Assembly: GCA_026168455.1 (NCBI GenBank)
Contig: CM047428.1
Coordinates: forward strand, 15,099,313 to 15,163,312
Source of the DNA: Theocolax elegans
Taxonomy: Eukaryota; Arthropoda; Insecta; Hymenoptera; Cerocephalidae
Reading direction: 5' to 3'
DNA: 64,000 bases
Positions within the stretch are counted from its first letter, which is position 1. The number at the start of each line of letters is the position of its first letter. Below, one piece after another: positions 61,150 to 64,000 of this stretch. A program made the position numbers and the translations under genes. The notes below the pieces were generated by a model. The model was given only the letters and a program-made list of their open reading frames with translations. It did no database searches and had not been told where the DNA came from.

Positions 61150-61350
61150 GTCGCCAAATAAAAACATACATGGTTTGTTCATCAAAATCGAAAAAAAACC
61201 TAATCCTTTTATCGAATACTTTTTGATACTTTTATTTAGCGTTATTTGCTATATATACCATATACACTGTTGTTATACAAGTCTATATGTTATTTTAAGC
61301 TATAAACTCAAATAATGAAAAAGTATTCGTAAATGGGTGGTTGCCGACTA

Positions 61351-61364
61351 CTTACCCAACCCTG
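61351..61364. repeat. hAT-like terminal motif (inverse orientation)
   Basis: cttacccaaccctg is the inverse of cagggttgggtaag, a hAT-type terminus, and lies just after an AAGTATTCG box. It may be the right end of a hAT-derived element into which, or with which, the 59.6-61.3-kb duplication formed. No left partner found. Confidence 0.35.
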
Positions 61365-63510
61365 ATACACATGCAAATTTTTCGGCGTACGAAATTGAGA
61401 ATAAATTTTTTAAATATAAATCAAAATGACCTATTTTATAATGTCAATATATATACAATATATACACAATTTTTTATTTTACATATTTATATAAGAAGAT
61501 TTATGAAAAAAATTTCGTGTTTAATATGAACGTAATGAATTTAAACCAATAGTTTAATGAATTACGAGGAAAAATCGCTGAATACATTATTCATATAGGT
61601 ATAAATATACAAGTCAATATTGATCAATATTTTATTAAAATGCGATTTATGGCATCTCACTCGGTTAAAGGATTTTAATAATTTGGTTTAATATAGGTTT
61701 AATATATATATGATAATTTATTAGACAAGATTATTATACAATTTATTTACATAACTATATATACATATGCTATAACTCTTTAATTGAATAATGAAAGTAA
61801 ATGTTTTATAAATATATTATAAACTTGAAAAAAAAGTAAAATTTACTTTCTAATTATACAATAATACTTATAAAATTATTCCCGCGACGAACCAAGAATA
61901 ATTATGTATATCGTCCGTACTTACTAAAGCAATAGACTAGAGTATCCCTCGGAAAATTGACCTTCTGCGTCTCATGTTATTTATAGGTATTACTAATTCG
62001 CTACAGCATGTAAATATTCCCTTCCTCGGGATTGTTATACCCTTTCTGTCTGTCTCTCCCTCTCCCTTTTTCTCTTTCTCTCTCCGTAGTCCTTTTATAT
62101 CGATGAGAACATTTTCAAATGTTCGATCCGCAATGTTGTGCTCTTTATTTATTTTTTGTCGATATATCCTATATCCTTTAACTGGATATATCTATATATA
62201 TATAGAGGGTTCTCCAACTAAATGCTCGTGGATGCACCTATGCTTCATATCGCAACTGCAGTTTGAATATGATATATAAGGGTTGCAGTGTTCAAATCAT
62301 TATTTTTAATTGAAATACTATGTACGTGTAATAAATACGAATTGCATCCATTTATAAGATTCGTATCTCGCTTTGCGATTTATCACATCTTATATGAATT
62401 TACACGGCTAAGGTGTTGTTTTCCTAAATTAAATCTTCCTCGCTGTACATATATACATATACCAAGAATGTTGATAAATTTATTTAATTATCTTGGAAGT
62501 CGTGAAAAATTACGCGAATGATTATACCGTGAAGCGATTGTAATAAATTTCAAAGAACCGATTTTCTCAATTTAGCATAACAGAATTAACATTGTAAAGG
62601 TACATATGCATGCGTATAGCATAAAATTGTATGGACGTTGTATATAGAAAGAAAAAAAAATAGCGTGTCAAAGCAGTAAGAACCATTTTTTGTTGTCCCC
62701 TCTTAATTCTTTTCCTCCGAGCTGCGCCAAGTTTCGTTTCTTTCCTTTTCTTTTTCTTCTTCTTGCCTCTGTTATTTCGAATATGCTACTACTACGTGCC
62801 TTTGCACGCAATCGGTTACTATTGAATGATCGCTCGAGAGTCACAGTAAAAACACATATTTCGTCTCAGCCAAGCGCAACAGTTTACGGCATTTTCACAG
62901 CTCACGTATTACGCGTCGTATATATGTTACTCCGCTATATTTTTCAGTGACTCGCGACGTGAGTAATAGCAATCGTTGAAATATTGTACGTAGATTATCC
63001 TTAGCAATAATATTTTATATAATTTACTGTTTAAAATTCCTTGGCTAAATTTTTTATTGCCACCATTCTGCAATTTTCTGTGACTTATATATATACGTAA
63101 TAAGTACGGAAAGTGATATTCAACGTGCATATGCAGCTCTTGTGCGATCACTATTTATTTATATATCAATATACGAAAAATATCGTTGGAAATAATTAAA
63201 ATGGGAAAATCATTGTGTTTCGTTAATTTTAATACATTATTCTACGGCTAATTAGAAAAATAATCAAATGAAAATACTAAGATTCGCGGTACCATAATTG
63301 TTCAAAGTAATTACAATAATTAGGTTAATTATATATGAATAACTTGTTTATATGAATTTTATAAATCTGTAATCGATTTAGATTATAGGGGATTAATGTC
63401 ATATTATTGTACATTTAGTTCACCGAACGAAAAGTGATAATTTGTTAAAATATTCTTTTGTTTTTCTCTAATATAAATATCGACTTTAAATGAAAAATTC
63501 TTATGATTCC
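61365..63510. other. AT-rich intron
   Basis: No gene or strong repeat seen. Short pyrimidine tract at about 62,046-62,090. Confidence 0.5.
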
Positions 63511-63518
63511 TCACTTTT

Positions 63519-63540
63519 GTGTGTGTGTGTGTGTGTGTGT
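63519..63540. repeat. (GT)n microsatellite
   Basis: Eleven GT units. Confidence 0.9.
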
Positions 63541-63679
63541 TGCGTACGTATAAGTATATGTTAATGTCGTCATTTTTCTTGGTGCGTGTAAATATTATTC
63601 AGGCAATTGACGTCACGATGGGTTTTGCAATATTACAGTCATGTATTACTTAATTAAAAAGAAAACAAAAGGAAAAGAA

Positions 63680-64000
63680 GCTTCCCCGACGAGGTAGGAA
63701 AAGTAACCAGTAAGACTTTCACTGGAAAGTCTTCGAGTTAAGACTTAAGTCCAATTCGCACCTTTCCTGAATAGGCACATAAGAGCAAACGAGGCGTGTG
63801 TACGTACATAGAAGGAGTCTCGTTTTCGATCTGGCCTACTTACATCTAGATTAGACGCAAGCTCGATGTAACTACGGGCTAATCGGAGAGCACGAGCGAG
63901 TCTGATTTACATCGGGGCGACTTGAGGAGCCGATCAAGGCGATTAGTGCCGTTCGCGCGACTTGATTCACATCGGGAAAAACGGGTTTTCTTAAGCGCCT
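63680..64000. other. higher-complexity sequence at right edge
   Basis: CpG-containing, high-complexity DNA with repeated words (gactttcactggaaagtctt palindrome at about 63,713-63,732; cgacttga twice). No coding exon recognised. Possible regulatory element that continues off the edge. Confidence 0.3.

Larger units (their letters stand above)
59591..61291. mobile_element. tandemly duplicated (930-bp period) inverted-terminal element
   Basis: The left end acatatagacttgcataaca, then ggtatatataccaaataacg, recurs inverted at the right end (61,230-61,290) and again, in both orientations back to back, at about 60,495-60,570. The interior 59,700-60,280 is nearly identical to 60,630-61,210, an exact 930-base offset. 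Copy 2 lacks about 170 bases of the right part of copy 1. The arms carry AAGTATTCG/CGAATACTT palindromes. The conserved interior contains CTGATGA...GAAAC (see separate entries). The short minus-strand frame repeated in each copy is not a recognised protein. Confidence 0.75.
13510..64000 (+). other. shakB: shakB locus: two alternative promoters/N-terminal halves, 3' end outside window
   Basis: Set A (13723-19462, 134 residues) and set B (53758-54120, 121 residues) each encode the N-terminus, TM1 and EC1 of an innexin and stop at the same phase-0 junction after FQ/LQ. Neither is followed in this window by the expected shared exon (Drosophila: AILFYTPRWLWKSWEGG); I scanned both spans by eye for it. 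The simplest reading is one shakB gene whose common exons lie beyond 64000. The alternative, that set A belongs to a separate or decayed innexin gene, is less likely because its frame, splice sites and motifs are intact. Confidence 0.75.
54121..64000 (+). other. shakB: shakB intron after set B (3' end outside window)
   Basis: No exon of the shared innexin body is visible. It contains a 1.1-kb foldback element right after the donor, GC-rich patches at about 56.05-56.35, 57.0-57.4 and 58.5-58.9 kb, a GA tract, and the 59.6-61.3-kb duplicated element. Confidence 0.6.

Noticed and set aside
54121..64000. Shared shakB body exons (TM2-EC2-TM4)
   Set aside because: Searched by eye for WLWKSWEGG-, FFDGEF- and FPRMTKC-like frames and found none; they must lie beyond the window.

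Overview
This is insect nuclear DNA: AT-rich, intron-dominated, with CpG-containing GC-rich islands, dinucleotide microsatellites and several families of small transposons. A hymenopteran (ant, bee or wasp) is my best guess from the overall texture, but nothing in the window fixes the species. The only protein-coding genes I can support are two innexin (invertebrate gap-junction) genes, both on the + strand.

Layout. (1) Positions 1-6307 hold the 3' three quarters of inx1/ogre: four coding exons (378-485, 1482-1637, 4327-4786, 6192-6307). The 5' coding exon lies off the left edge. (2) 6308 to about 12,000 is ogre 3' UTR and intergenic DNA, with a GC-rich island at 10.52-10.80 kb. (3) From about 12.0 kb onward lies the 5' end of shaking-B (shakB), with two alternative N-terminal exon sets. 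Set A has three exons (13723-13758, 15913-16043, 19228-19462). Set B is one exon (53758-54120). Both end in a phase-0 donor directly after the Gln codon that follows the YYQWV segment. That is where the shared downstream exons (TM2 to C-terminus) should join. I find no such shared exon before position 64000, so shakB continues off the right edge. Set A would then need an intron of more than 44.5 kb, with set B and its promoter lying inside it.

How the genes relate. Innexins form electrical synapses and non-neuronal gap junctions. In Drosophila, ogre acts in postembryonic neuroblast and glial tissue, and shakB isoforms that differ at the N-terminus build rectifying synapses. Two promoters about 40 kb apart supplying different TM1/EC1 halves to one shared body fit that biology. 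The long introns hold GC-rich islands, GAGA-type CT tracts, an NRF-1-type palindrome and several high-complexity stretches that may be enhancers.

Repeats. Inside introns and spacers I find: foldback elements (5.04-5.62, 44.07-44.56, 54.20-55.29 kb); a TTAA-flanked MITE (5.86-6.13 kb); an ACACGGAG-type MITE family (30.72 and 47.97 kb); an approximately 140-bp tandem satellite built around GCAGACG/CGTCTGC (24.74-25.72 kb); a 930-bp tandem duplication with long inverted termini and hammerhead-like core motifs (59.59-61.29 kb); hAT-like termini; and tRNA-derived SINE-like pieces. No convincing rRNA, functional tRNA, CRISPR array or viral gene was seen.
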